A program made the position numbers and the translations under genes. From Harmothoe impar (Eukaryota > Annelida > Polychaeta > Phyllodocida > Polynoidae), in the NCBI GenBank assembly GCA_947462335.1, contig OX381718.1:42284281-42348280 (forward strand): a stretch of DNA of 64,000 nt, written 5' to 3'. Of this stretch, positions 20,463-31,502 are shown one piece after another. The stretch's first letter is position 1. Each line of letters starts with the position of its first letter. A model generated the notes under the pieces. It was given only the letters and a program-made list of their open reading frames with translations. It did not search any database and was not told where the DNA came from.

Positions 20463-23290
20463 CTGAAACCACTTGCAAATCAGATCCCTTTCAAAATGTC
20501 AAGATCCCTCTACTTCACTTGGCTCTACTCACCCTACACAATAAATGCCTCTTGGGTCCGCTGAGGGGGTGACATGGACAGATAAATAGGGTTACTCTCT
20601 TCATTTCTATTTTATCTTGTTATCTTTTAGGTGTATATATTCTCCATTAGAGTACGTGGATTATTCATAGTAAAAGAGCGTTCTTTAGAGGATAGTGTTT
20701 TAGTTTTTGAAAGTTTTATTTTCAAATTGATTTTATCTTTTTCAAATTGTATTTTATTTATATTGTTTATAAATGTTTCTTTACATTGGCCTACATTCAC
20801 ATATAAGGAGTGGGTTGGTGGTATATTTTAGAAATAAAGAAAAGAGTCTGCATATCAATGAGGGTATAGGAGCACCCAAATACTGGTTTATAAAAATACA
20901 CATCGACTGTAGGTGGACATAGTTCTTAGAATTCACAAGTATAAATAGACCTAGTTGTTGACTTGTCTTAGTTTTCTTTAGCTCTTGTGGTAATACTTAT
21001 GTGTAGATACACATCTAAATAGATATACAACATTATATCATCATATCCAATTGTTTATACACGTTCATACACGTGCCATATGCTGCTTAAAGCTATTTTG
21101 AGAATACATCAGGTTCAAAAGACCTGCTTAGATATATAAGCCGTAGCCGAAATCTCAAACCAAAACAGATTTGTTTCGCCAAGCAGAGCTTACCTCCTCT
21201 TAGCCAAGACAGAAATCATAAAGGACCACATAAACCTACTCCTGTGTTATATGATCAGGCTTTTGTGGCTATTCGTAAATGTGCAAAGATGCACGGGTGG
21301 TTGGAAGACAAATGCATTGTTGTATTATCGGGTACGGAAGCCGACAAGGGTCACCAGAAAAAAAATTGAAATTCTTTAAAAAAAACACAACTGACAATAG
21401 TAAAACAATAATGGCATAACATGGAGTATTTCTTAAATTCGACATCGGGCGTGGCAAGTCATTACTGCTAGTAGTTGGCGCAGTTAGCTAGCCAAGTGGG
21501 AGATTGTCAGTGTCTTGTAGAATACTTGTTATTTACAAACACTGCATCAGTATGTACATATGCAGTGAAATGTGTGGGAGACCTTTTTTACCTCCCACTA
21601 CCCTGTCTGCTCTCTCTATTTACTGAGGATTTAGTTAATATACAATTCACACCTGAGCAATGTGTACCAACAATATATTTGTGCACATTAAAAATCTGTT
21701 TGATTGACTTTTTTTTCTCTATATACATACAAAGCAAATACTGATAACATGGTAATAAAATATACCACTTTTACAGCTAAGCTACTTATTTGAAAATAAT
21801 ATAAGAATATTGCTATTGACATAACGTTGAGATTTATATCAAATATGATATCAAAAAGCTGTATTCAATATGTATAAACGATAAATCGGGTTATTCGGTT
21901 TATAAACATAGAGCTCCATAGAGATACACAGCATATAGCCTACAGTGCTACACTTGTTCCCTCAGTTTAGCAGTCATGCCATTTTTTCCCCAGAGGAAAG
22001 GTGAACTGGACTGAAATGAAAAACGTTTATCCTTATTTCTGTTTTATTTCAGTCACATAATGCTTTCTCCATATTTGAAATTTATTTACTTCTATACATA
22101 TTTTATCAAAGTTTCTTAGAAACTGGTGAACTGTTTGTTAAGACACACCCTGGTCATATATGAGTCAGTACAACTCTATAATTCTCTGTACACAATCATT
22201 TCACCAGGTTTAGGTGCTACACATAAATATGCAATTGCACATTTATGTTCATTTATTTATGTATACAGCTGAGTTTAAGTCTACATCATGGGTGCTTTCA
22301 GAGAGTGATGGGTCTGATCAATACAGATTTGGACCTAGATGATATCAAATAGAAATCAGACGCTTGATGTGGAGCCTTTCTCTTCAGCTGAATCATTATA
22401 TCCCACAGTCCAAGTGAGCCCGATTCATTGCTATTGCTTAGGACTACATAAGTGTGACAGGATTAGCGAAAAGGGACCCTAGCTATTGCAGGTTAACTTT
22501 GGTCTTTTTTTCCATACACATGTCACATATCATGTTGACTAGTACATCAATGCACACTGTAAATAAGTGTAATGGGAGGGGCCACAGCGATGCACTCTCT
22601 ACGGCTTTGACGTCAGGTTTCTGCAGTGGCGGATAATTATTGATAAATGATGCAATTGAGTATAAGCCTGTCCAAAACCTGTGCTATGAGAGTGACGCCT
22701 CTGTTAAAGGTTTGAAGGTCTCAGAGAGTAACTTCTTCTGTCGACCTCAGCGACTCTGTCACAGAGTGGGTGGGTATAGCAGCGTTAGGATGAAGAAGTG
22801 CTGCCACCTGGCTGAACACACGGTAACTAAGCTAAACCTGGTACTATGAGGGCCTGATCAGGGTTGGACCCTGTACATAGAAATCGCCGATAGATTGAAT
22901 GCCTAAAATCTAGCGTACCGGGATCATTACGTGAATTATAATCGGCTATCAGCAAAGAACATAGATGCCATCATTGTTGGTAGAACTAAAAGGGGATAAC
23001 ATTAACCACCTTCGGTTACTACGGTGTTAATAATAATAAGGCTCAACGGTCGCTCCCCCTAGTGTGGGACCAGAGCACTGTGGTATCCTGGTACCTCGTA
23101 TAGCATTCCTCTTTAGTATTAGGATATGAAGACTAAAGGTCTCTGCCTTTTATTTAAAAACGATAGAGCAGTTTATTTTCCCTCTGGCCACGGTTCCATC
23201 TTTATTTTCTTTTTGAGATTTCAATGTGTATTTATTTCATGAATGATCTTTGATAGCTTTTCATTAGGATGGGAAAACAAACAATAAAAC
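20463..23290. other. Long stretch with no supportable element
   Basis: About 2.8 kb of A/T-rich sequence. Several short open frames occur, without splice sites, domains or composition suggesting genes. No hairpin MITE was recognised here, making it the longest MITE-free interval in the first half. Confidence 0.4.
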
Positions 23291-23291
23291 C

Positions 23292-23498
23292 ACATTAAAG
23301 GGCTGCATAGTTGATTTAACGCACTATGCCCTTTGTCGCCATGATACATATATGCAGCTCTGGTTGGTCTATCCACCAGGGCTGCATTCACGACAATTTA
23401 AAAAAGTATCAAGCTCGTAGGGTTGGCAAGGTGCTAGAATGCAGCACTGGCGAGGTACTCTCCTTGGCTCAATGTTTCATCATCATTTAATGCCATAT
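23292..23498. mobile_element. TTAA multi-hairpin MITE copy
   Basis: It begins ATTAAAGGGCTGCATAGTTG and keeps CACTATGCCCTTTGTCGCCA. It has a left hairpin with a CCACCAGGGCTGCATTCACG arm, then GGGTTGGCAAGGTGCTAGAA and TGCAGCACTGGCGAG. The right end is decayed. Confidence 0.6.
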
Positions 23499-24689
23499 AT
23501 GCAAATAGGGTTAGAAGCCTCTACGGCTGAGGGAACTGTGTCCTGGTGTACAGCCATAAAGTGTGAGGGACACCTGCAGGTGTTAACTAGGTGTGAATTA
23601 GGTGTGAAGTACGTACAGGGGTGTGACTGATCGATATTATCAACACCTGTTGAGGGCCATGTTGAGGCCACGCTGTTCTCTGAGGTTCACATGGGAAAGA
23701 ATAAACCGGACAATACTTTGGCGACCCTAAATCACTTTTCTAGGAATCTGGGTTGCTCAGTTTCTTAATCCTCCAAAATATACTGTGAAATTGAACTATT
23801 GCTTTACTGATCTTTGTCGGTATGACTACCACGTTGACAGTTTCACTGCACAGTACAGGAGGGTCCCAATTTTAGGAATAACTTTTAAATTGTACTGTCA
23901 CACGTTTAGATACACGAATAGAGGGTCTAACAATTAAATTTGTTTAATGGTTAGCACCTAAAATCAGCTATGCTAAGTGCTATTCCATATCATTTTCTGA
24001 CACTGTGACAGTGTATAACCTGTATTTGTCACACGATCTGCGAAAGAGGCCCTTAGTGCAGGGTGGACTAAGGTCCCTTTTCCCAGTACCTGTCACATTT
24101 AATCTCATTTTTATGCATCATATTTTACATATTCGATGACCAGGTGATATTAAATGTCGCCTCATATCAAGGCATGCAATGAATGAACAAGAATTCAATG
24201 TTCACTTATTGTGGTCAATAAAATGATTAAAACACCTCCAAACATGGCTAGCTAGATACGAATCTTAGTACCCGACTCAATGTATGTGTTTGATGTACAC
24301 ATGGTGAATATACCATTCTATGAATATAATTAGTGTGGCCTCACCATGTGCCTTCCCTGGGCCCAGCAATGTCATATAAACATGAATACATTAAGTACAT
24401 TATTGTCATCCATGCATGAAATAGACCATACACTTAGACTATATTAACCTTGAATTGTATATTGCCGTATCCTTCATACAATCATGCAGACCATTGCTCT
24501 CGCATTTCTTTAGACACTCAGTTCAGTAGTTCACATCAGGGGATTGTTGATTTTTTTGCATCGATTTTGCACAACTCACAGTTTCAATCCACTCCTGATG
24601 GCCTTATGATGAACTAAAATCCCTACCGACTCTGTTTGGAGAGTTTACCCAGAGAGCGTTTTGCGCATGTGTAACAGGAAATAACCTAC
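23499..24689. other. No feature recognised
   Basis: Unique-looking sequence, presumably downstream intron of the 24690-24863 exon if that exon is real. Nothing else was identified. Confidence 0.4.
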
Positions 24690-24863
24690 CTTGTTGTTGA
24701 CCTTTTGTTCCTTGAAGACGTTTACGTCAGGGTTGTTGTTTCCCTTGGTACCGTTGGCCCCATTGGTGCCTTTCGTACCGTTGGTACCATTTGTACCGTT
24801 GGTGCCGTTCGCCCGCTCAAAGTCGATGAGCTGGCCTTCCGGTTCATAGGCCGGGTTGGCAAA
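24690..24863 (-). CDS. Internal exon: NPAY motif followed by Asn-Gly-Thr repeats
   Basis: On the minus strand a textbook acceptor (TGTTTCTCTTTTGCAG) precedes 58 open codons ending at a strong donor (AACAAG then GTAGGT). The exon is 174 bp, phase 0 at both ends, so it could be skipped without a frameshift. The peptide begins FANPAYEPEGQLIDF; NPAY fits the NPxY class bound by PTB domains in cytoplasmic tails of receptors and adhesion proteins. Residues 19-39 are NGT/KGT triplet repeats with five N-G-T sequons, then a hydrophilic FKEQKVNNK end. The triplet repeats come from a 9-bp-related tandem DNA repeat (ACCGTTGGT-like words). If the segment is cytoplasmic the sequons are irrelevant; if extracellular they could be glycosylated. 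Likely partner downstream: the 6734-7153 exon. Family not recognised. Confidence 0.7.
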
Positions 24864-25105
24864 CTGCAAAAGAGAAACACTTTGATTAGAACAATGCATT
24901 TAGGTTTGACATTTTTCATTAAAACGCATTGTCTTAAGCATGTTATTGTATTCTTCTGTTTATCGGCCGAAAATTCGTCTTTCAATAAAAGTCTATGATG
25001 TTAACTTTAAACCGACGGATGCATTGCCACACACAGCACATCCTTTCCTGCACTACTGACACAGGTAGGTAGGTGGTACACAGACTGTAACCATACAGAC
25101 ATTAC
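24864..25105. other. Probable intron, no element recognised
   Basis: Sequence upstream, in minus-strand sense, of the NPAY exon. It carries the exon's pyrimidine tract and acceptor and nothing else identified. Confidence 0.4.
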
Positions 25106-25107
25106 TC

Positions 25108-25312
25108 TCATCAACCCTTCAATGTCAGCATCGTGCCTAAAGTTTCTCTTCTTTTGTCCCCACGACACACCATCACAGTGGCCTCGAGTAACTAATTAGC
25201 ATGATGTATGTATAGGCAGCCCTGGCGAATAACTCATCAGGGCTGCATCTATGCATCATGATGACAGAGTATAATTATTTCAACATTGTGTTATCCTCAA
25301 AGGGTTAGTCTG
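25108..25312. mobile_element. TTAA multi-hairpin MITE copy
   Basis: The diverged left end CAACCCTTCAATGTCAGCAT is followed by unrelated sequence. A good hairpin follows: GCAGCCCTGGCGAATAACTC and ATCAGGGCTGCATCTATGCA, then an end TATCCTCAAAGGGTTAG. Confidence 0.6.
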
Positions 25313-25764
25313 TGACTGAACAGCAGGGCTTGGTGGGCAATTTGAACCTGCCCCCGCCTCGACAGATTTAGCCTGTCACTCCTTTGAGCTTCAATATGAC
25401 TCTGGCTTTTTCGCATAAAAAGAGTGGAATCATGTTGCCCCACACCCTCTTCCCAACAGGAGTCCAAAGCAATTTGCCCCCACCCCCTCCCAAATCCACA
25501 AAACACCGCGTGTATTAATGCCCACTGTCTCAACACTCTGGTGGCCAGATGACCAGAGCAGGTTCCAGGTATCAGAGTTAGGTCTGTTACTGTGTCTGTC
25601 AGCCTCCCCTTCTGTCACCCTGCCGCACTGTTAGAAGTAAGTAGTGTTCCTGTACAGCAACTATTGGGGGCAACTTTGGTTCCAGTAAATTCTGCTGTAG
25701 ACCTACAGTAGAATCTACTGTAGACGCAGACCTGAGTTCTAAAAAGGCTCACATATTCAACATC
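25313..25764. repeat. Mostly unassigned; short CTACAGTAGAATCTACTG fragment
   Basis: At 25686-25728 the words CTGTAGACCTACAGTAGAAT and CTACTGTAGACGCAGAC match the interior of the CACTGTAAA MITE family. The rest is unassigned. Confidence 0.45.
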
Positions 25765-25765
25765 T

Positions 25766-25823
25766 TGGAGATTTGAACCCCCAGGTTCCAATCCATAGTC
25801 CTGAACCATGACCACTACGCCAG
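25766..25823 (-). repeat. tRNA-derived (SINE-like) fragment
   Basis: Read on the minus strand, an A-box-like TGGCGTAGTGGTCATGG (25822 downward) is followed about 30 nt later by a B-box-like GGTTCAAATCTC (down to 25768). Spacing and motifs match the RNA polymerase III promoter of a tRNA head. Acceptor-stem pairing and anticodon arm are not convincing, so a functional tRNA is unlikely; the head of a tRNA-derived SINE is the better reading. Confidence 0.55.
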
Positions 25824-26106
25824 TGAATCCTGCATGTCAGGTGCATTGAAACACCTCCTACTTATGTGTGAATGGTAATGAGGTCAACACAGGATCCCTG
25901 GGGACAATTTTAGAACTAGACTGTTCATGTCTTAAGGGATAATATGAAAATTACCCTATTGCAGTAATATACTAATAAGGACTGAACTACCATTAGTTGA
26001 AGTGTAATCTTGATGGCATATAGATGTTTTTCAAAGTAAATTTTACTATCTTTCATGCAGATTGTTGAGATACATTGGTCTTATCCTCTGCATATTTTCA
26101 ATAGTA

Positions 26107-26214
26107 GGGACCTTTAGCGAACCCGACGTAGCTCATTAAACGCAGACGTAGTAGTGCTAAAGGGATAGGCTACGTCTGCGTTTAATGAGCTTTTACGTGG
26201 TTGCTAAAGGTCCC
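26107..26214. mobile_element. TA-flanked hairpin MITE (GGGACCTTTAGC ends)
   Basis: GGGACCTTTAGCGAACC and its complement GGTTGCTAAAGGTCCC terminate a 108-bp near-palindrome whose arms also share GAGCTCATTAAACGCAGACG-like sequence. TA flanks both sides (26105-26106 and 26215-26216). Confidence 0.85.
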
Positions 26215-26288
26215 TATTAACGTTTCAGTGTACCAAAATATATTATACTTTAGAATTGCATCAGGAGAAATGTAGTTTGTGTGAGAGT

Positions 26289-26360
26289 TTCCTGCCGGGA
26301 CTGGAACTGCTGACCCTCAGACTACATCTCCCACGGCTCTACTGACTGAGCTAGAGGGGC
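26289..26360 (-). repeat. tRNA-like sequence, probable SINE head or tRNA pseudogene
   Basis: The minus strand reads GCCCCTCTAGCTCAGTCAGT then AGAGC, a near-perfect tRNA 5' end and D arm (A box TAGCTCAGTCAGTAGAG). It ends about 72 nt later with a B-box-like CAGTTCCAGTCCCGGC. The 3' end does not pair with GCCCCTC and the anticodon stem does not close, so it is not a functional tRNA gene. It resembles tRNAs with a TAGCTCAGTNGGTAGAGC head. Confidence 0.6.
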
Positions 26361-26469
26361 AGTCACTATGTAGCCTGCATCATTGGGCTTTTGAAAAGAT
26401 CAGGTCATATTTGAGCTGTGGAGTATGGTACTCCCTCAAACCTCTCTGCTCTTTCTCCCTCTGGTTGCT

Positions 26470-26500
26470 GGTTATGGGATTCGAACCTGCATCTACAGTA
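26470..26500 (-). repeat. B-box remnant of a third tRNA-derived unit
   Basis: GGGATTCGAACC is the exact complement of a canonical B box, GGTTCGAATCCC. The A-box side, expected at higher coordinates, is replaced by the CACTGTAAA-type MITE that starts at about 26502, suggesting that insertion interrupted the tRNA-derived unit. Confidence 0.45.
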
Positions 26501-26501
26501 A

Positions 26502-26607
26502 CAGTGTTGTATGTGTACAGCAAAAAATGCTGTATTATCTTTTACAGCTAAAGTACTGTATAGTTACAGCACATATTGCTGTTCACGAACAACAACTTTT
26601 TACAGTG
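26502..26607. mobile_element. CACTGTAAA-family MITE, short diverged copy
   Basis: It runs from CTACAGTAACAGTG to CAACTTTTTACAGTGCG, with internal TTTTACAGCTAAAGTACTGT and ACAGCAAAAAATGCTGT palindromes. It is shorter than the 5520 and 9330 copies. Confidence 0.55.
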
Positions 26608-26869
26608 CGTATCTAGGTGTCACCCTAACCTCATTCCTAATCCCAAAGACTAACAATTCAAGGCTACTACTGGTGAAAAGAGTGAGTTCCCCCCAGGTGT
26701 TGGATATAGGTAAAACCAGTAAATACGGACATCCATTAGCGTGGATATATCCATTCATGCATTTTCTGTGCAATGGTATTCATACCATTTGACAAAATAT
26801 TTGCTATTATTTTTGTTAGTAGACGCACTCCCTGCTTGGTGTCAATGGGAACTTGTGCGATGACCCTCT

Positions 26870-27102
26870 ATGGGCTACATAATGCAGCAATATGCTATAT
26901 ACATTGTCGTCATGGTGCATAGATGCAACCCTGTCGATTCTACTCCCAGGGGCCCTAATCATGCATTATGCTAACCCTTCAGGAGAACATCAATACTGTA
27001 TGGTGGGTGTGCATCATTCAGTAATGCAGCACCAGGGCTGCATCCATGCATTGTGATGACAAAATGTGTTAAAACAGTAAGCTGTCCTACAATGGTTATA
27101 GT
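26870..27102. mobile_element. TTAA multi-hairpin MITE copy, diverged
   Basis: Recognisable parts are CATTGTCGTCATGGTGCATA, CTAATCATGCATTATGCTAA, GGCTGCATCCATGCATTGTG, and an end AGCTGTCCTACAATGGTTA. Confidence 0.55.
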
Positions 27103-27872
27103 GAGTAGTTGTGCATACATGTACATGTTACAGTCTTCACACCTTAAGTTTGCACAGAATTCACCCAGTGTGAACTGTGTCAGACTGAATTTAGATCATA
27201 GTCTAGTCACACAGCTGGTATAGATATTGATGAAAAGCTTATAGATATGTTATTAAAGCCTACATTTACCCCCCCCCCCCCCCTCCCACTCTCAGCCCAC
27301 CCCCACCGCTGTTTGCAAAAGAAATTAGATCAGCAGTTTGCCCCCATTCTCTTATATTCGTTAGAAATAGATAAGGTTTTGTTTTGTGGGTGCATAGGGG
27401 AATTTCCCCCTCGGCAAATCTCAATAGTTTTAGCATTTGGGATAGCAGATAACTGAGCTGACATTTTTCAAAATCTCCCCGACATGAAGGACTCATAATT
27501 ATAACCATATCTTATGGAGAAATTGTTGATTTTCCCCCATCAAATTTCTTGACCGGCCTTGGTGAGGGTATGTTCTCTCTATTTACTCTATTTTCTCTCT
27601 TAAAAAGGATGTGGTTCTGTAGAATTCCCCCTGTGGAAAGGACACCAAATTGTGAGGTGATGTTTATACATATGTAGTTAATATGACAAGAGTAAGGAGT
27701 GCCCCCCCCCCCCCGGTGTATGTATGTGAATAAAGCCTGACTGGGTCACGGGCAACTGGGTGATACAAAGGGATGAAGGTGTCCCAGGAAGATCCGCCCC
27801 TCAAACAACGTCTGTGTTTGTACGGTGTCTCAGCAAGGTTTACCCCATATTTATCTGGTGTCATTTTTCACA
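27103..27872. other. Mostly unassigned; poly-C runs at about 27271 and 27703
   Basis: Two C-runs of more than 12 bases are the only repeats seen. The last 25 bases form a polypyrimidine tract (GGTGTCATTTTTCACAG) before the next candidate exon. Confidence 0.35.
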
Positions 27873-27873
27873 G

Positions 27874-27994
27874 TCTCCGACCTGATATGGTAATCGTTCA
27901 CATCCAGATTTATAAAGAAATAATATCGGATGGACAGACATTTATGTACTGTTTCGGCGACGACAGCAGGGACAAAAATACAGATCCTATATGA
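27874..27994 (+). CDS. Weak candidate terminal exon, product unrecognised
   Basis: After the acceptor TGTCATTTTTCACAG, one base completes a codon, then 39 codons run to TGA at 27992-27994. The peptide reads LRPDMVIVHIQIYKEIISDG then QTFMYCFGDDSRDKNTDPI, a reasonable amphipathic composition. No clear polyadenylation signal follows. No upstream exon was identified, so this is a low-confidence call. Confidence 0.2.
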
Positions 27995-28079
27995 TATGTT
28001 AAAGATAATATTTAGTGTGGGAAATCTGCTTGGCTAATTCGTGCTCAGGTGTCATAGTAATTTTATACACTTTGCGTTT

Positions 28080-28235
28080 CGGCATGATGCATGAATGCAT
28101 CGACCCTCCAAGGCTAATGCACTCGACATGATGCATGAATGCAGCCCAGGCAAGGAAATTCATCAAGGCTGCCATCGAACATCATGATACCAATGGCCCT
28201 ATATATAAAGCGTGTTACAGGCCTTAAAGGGTTAT
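28080..28235. mobile_element. TTAA multi-hairpin MITE, shortened
   Basis: GGCATGATGCATGAATGCAT at the left and GACATGATGCATGAATGCAG at about 28123 are two left arms close together. The single right arm is poor (GGCTGCCATCGAACATCATG). The end is GGCCTTAAAGGGTTATT. Confidence 0.6.
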
Positions 28236-28356
28236 TCATACAGAAGTGTCCTCAGTGGCCGGTCTTCCAGCACCACAGGCTCGGCTGGGTTTGTTTGGTA
28301 TGGACAGGTTCATGTCGACATCAAACAAAATACGGAACACTGTCTACTAAGAACTA

Positions 28357-28410
28357 CGGCCCTCAGAACTAGGGCTCTCAGCTTTAGGGCTCTGAGAATA
28401 GGGCCTTTAA
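28357..28410. repeat. Short tandem repeat of AGGGCTCTCAGAAC-like words
   Basis: ACGGCCCTCAGAACTAGGGC, TCTCAGCTTTAGGGCTCTGA and GAATAGGGCC form about three imperfect units of 19-20 bp. Confidence 0.5.
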
Positions 28411-28818
28411 AAGGATGTTCGATGTAACATGAGGGCCTATAATATTAATGCTTAGATCACCAAGGGTTGATACCATGTCAGTAGTATGTCGAACACGCTC
28501 ATCAACTACATTTGTATTATATTTGTAAATGAACTCAAACATAACCCCAAACATGAATACCCCATCCCCATTTCCCTACTCTCAGTGCCTTCCATAACAC
28601 TAAACACACCTGTTGACTTAATTCAGAGGCTGTAGATATTGGAGATAAAGATACCTTTAAACATGAATGTCTGTCATGTCCAGGTCATGTCCACATAGCA
28701 TGGGGGAGGAAGCCATGTAACACACATGACATTATCACTGTCACGTCTTCCTCCAACCTGGGGCTGAGTAACACACCATGTATTATTGACAGGGGTACAG
28801 GTATACATGGGCACAGCT

Positions 28819-29052
28819 TAACCATCTGAGGCCAGAGTAGTGTTTTATGCACTAGTATGTCATTATGTTGTCTTGATTCATGAATGGAGCCACCGGGAGT
28901 GACTCACTAGGGCTGTACTTATGCATTATCCCCAGCCTATGGGATTGATACACTCCCGAATGGTGGGCATGCAAGAATACATCGCTGGTGAATTGATATT
29001 TATAATCATGGTGTCGGGTGTTGTGGCATCATGTGGCACTCAGAGGGTTAAC
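28819..29052. mobile_element. TTAA multi-hairpin MITE with both TTAA ends
   Basis: It starts CTTAACCATCTGAGGCC and ends GGCACTCAGAGGGTTAACAG, so TTAA is visible at both boundaries and the terminal CAGAGGG/CCATCTG words pair. The interior arms are diverged, but the GGGATTGATACACTCCCGAA centre is intact. Confidence 0.7.
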
Positions 29053-30390
29053 AGATATAGAAAGGCTTTTGACATAAACAGCGGTCCACTATGAAGAGTA
29101 TAGAGGACCGCTTTTCAAGGTTTTTGAGTAAGTCACGTCCTTGTTTTTTTTAATACTTTGAACATGCATCTTAAATTCCAGTGAATGCCACTTAGATGCA
29201 TTTAAATGTCGCTATGACCTAGTAATTACATAATGCCATAATGCCACTTTGAGAGTAACTTTAAGCGATAAAGTGTTCGCTTAAGTGCCAACGTTCATGC
29301 AGTGCAGTCTATCACTGCAGTTGTGATGTTCTTGGTAATAGAGAAAAGGCAGCATACCCTGCACCATTCAGTCCTGTTGAATGACCCATAACCTGGGTGG
29401 CACTGACAGATCATTTACTAAACATTCCCCAGTGTTTCCACAACAGACCCAGTATTGGGACACGCTAACCATCCCTACCAGGACACGTGTTTTACAAAGT
29501 ACGCTACCATACCCCACACAGTCCCTGAGGCAGTATGGGGCATGTCTCTTAGACAATGTCTAACATGCCTGATATCAAGGTAAATGGCAAAGTGTCCAAA
29601 ACCATGATATCAGCAAAGCGCCATTCTTTTATACTATTCTAACTCAACCTAATTGGCTTGTTATATCCAAGACATTAGCTGTCAACATGAATATTATTGT
29701 TCGACTATGATCATTGCAAATAGTCTTATCTAACATCAGAAATGTTTGGTTAAGATGTCGTCGGTAGATTCTTCAAAAATATTGAAAATGGTTAAAAACA
29801 GCCCCCCCCCCATTGACGACCATAGTTATGTGTGTCTTTGAATGTCAATAATCATATCAAGATATACCACAGGGAAGTACGAGTGCAAGTCGCAAGTCAA
29901 TTCCTGGGTTCTTTATTAAGGAATAGTATTTTCATATTCTAAAGGAGAAAAAGGAGAAAGAACACGAGAAAACTCCCAGGTAACCACTTAGAGATGAGAG
30001 AACTGGCAGGCTATACTGGGTACTACGACAACAGCCTATACTTGCTACTACAAGTACAATAATTATTGCAGAAAATGAAAACATATCCACATTATAACTT
30101 TCACTGGGGATGGTGGTATGTAGTAGACTCTCCAGTGTCACTCTGAGACTTCAGAGCACCATAATTATAGTCTATCCTACAGACCCCACACTGAGTTGAG
30201 ATGGAATGCCTAAACATCTTTTTTACCATTCCTCCATCATAACGTCCATGACAAACTATTATGTGGCAGACTTAACCATAATCAGATCCACATTTTACAA
30301 ATGGTCGGTAAAACCAGCGCCACATTGGAGACACCATTCTCGCACTAGGGGGTGTGAGCGGCCACTGCAGCACCAGGCTCCCCCTATGGT
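29053..30390. other. No major feature; small hairpin at 29081-29111
   Basis: GCGGTCCACTAT and ATAGAGGACCGC pair around a 7-nt loop. The rest is A/T-rich with opposed short open frames at 29368-29563 that look like chance. Confidence 0.4.
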
Positions 30391-30392
30391 AG

Positions 30393-30492
30393 TGATACAC
30401 TCAATCGATACACTCACAAAGGGTTGGCATGATGCATAAAAATGGTCCTGGTGAGTAGACCCACCAAGGATGTGTTCATGAATCATTCCAAA
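30393..30492. mobile_element. TTAA multi-hairpin MITE fragment
   Basis: The centre CGATACACTCACAAAGGGTT is followed by GGCATGATGCATAAAAATGG, CCTGGTGAGTAGACCCACCA and a diverged right arm TGTGTTCATGAATCATTCC. Confidence 0.5.
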
Positions 30493-31245
30493 ACTTCAGT
30501 AGTGCAACGCTTGGAAGTTATAAAATGGCCGCTTCAATGGGTTCACTCAGAATGGGACCGTCTACTAATCTGTTATAGCAGTAAGCAGCCGCTGTCATCT
30601 TTTACGTCACTCATGTCTGCTGTTTGTATATATAGACTCATTTATTCACATCAAGAGAGCTTGTTTTTGGTTGGGCAGGATTGTTTATAGTAACTTGTTC
30701 TAGTTGTAACATGCTGTAGTATTTATAAGCCTAACTGCATTCTATGATACGGGCATTTCTTAAAGCATCGCCATTAAAAAACCTAAATTTACAAGAAACT
30801 CAGACAATTTTGGTTATTTTGATGATGAATCCGATCATACATGCCATCATGGTTGCACCTGCACCACTACCATTGGCCAGGAGTAGAAGTATCAAAACCT
30901 CCACACACCAAAAATTGACAGACGTTGAGATATGCTATTCTATCTTTAGTATACACAGCTATAACTACAACTCAATTTGCTTCCAATCTTGTCTCACGGA
31001 CAGGACGACATTCCCCATCTTTTTGCATTTTTTTCGCAAATTCCCAGCTGGTATCGTAGTGTGAGTGTTTCTCACCGGGGGGCCAAAAGGGCAAGCAAAA
31101 ATACATGGTTGTGGGTGTGGTTATCACGTGAGGTCAAAACTCTGCTCTGATTGGCTGAGAGGAGGGGGAGGTGTATCCCATAATGCTTTGCTGCTGTCAG
31201 GTGATGTGGGGTTCCGTACATAACTTTCCCATAATGCACGGCTAT
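30493..31245. promoter_or_regulatory. Unassigned stretch with an E-box and CCAAT pair near its end
   Basis: At 31125-31160 a CACGTG (TTATCACGTGAGG) is followed about 25 bp on by TGATTGGCTGAGAGG. This pair is promoter-like, but no transcript structure is evident. The rest is unassigned. Confidence 0.2.
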
Positions 31246-31502
31246 CAACCCTTTAATGGCCGCATAGTGTTTAAATACATTATGCCTTTTATTACCATCA
31301 TACATGAATGTAGCCCTGGTGAGCAACTCGCCAATGCTACATTCAAGCATCATGCCGACCCCACTGCAGACGCAGTGATAAACTCCCATAAGGTCGGCAT
31401 GATGCTCGGATGCAGAGGTACTCCACAAGCTTCACGTATGCATCATGGCGATCAAGGACATAGTGCATTAAAGTACCATGCGGCCCTTTAATAGAGGGTT
31501 AG
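31246..31502. mobile_element. TTAA multi-hairpin MITE, near full length
   Basis: All parts are present in order: CAACCCTTTAATGGCCGCAT, GTGTTTAAATACATTATGCC, CATGAATGTAGCCCTGGTGA, GCAACTCGCC, TGCTACATTCAAGCATCATG, a centre, GGTCGGCATGATGCTCGGAT, TATGCATCATGGCGATCAAG, GTGCATTAAAGTACCATGCG and GGTTAG. This makes it a useful reference copy. Confidence 0.8.

Noticed and set aside
26289..26360. Functional tRNA gene
   Set aside because: A and B boxes are present, but acceptor and anticodon stems do not pair.
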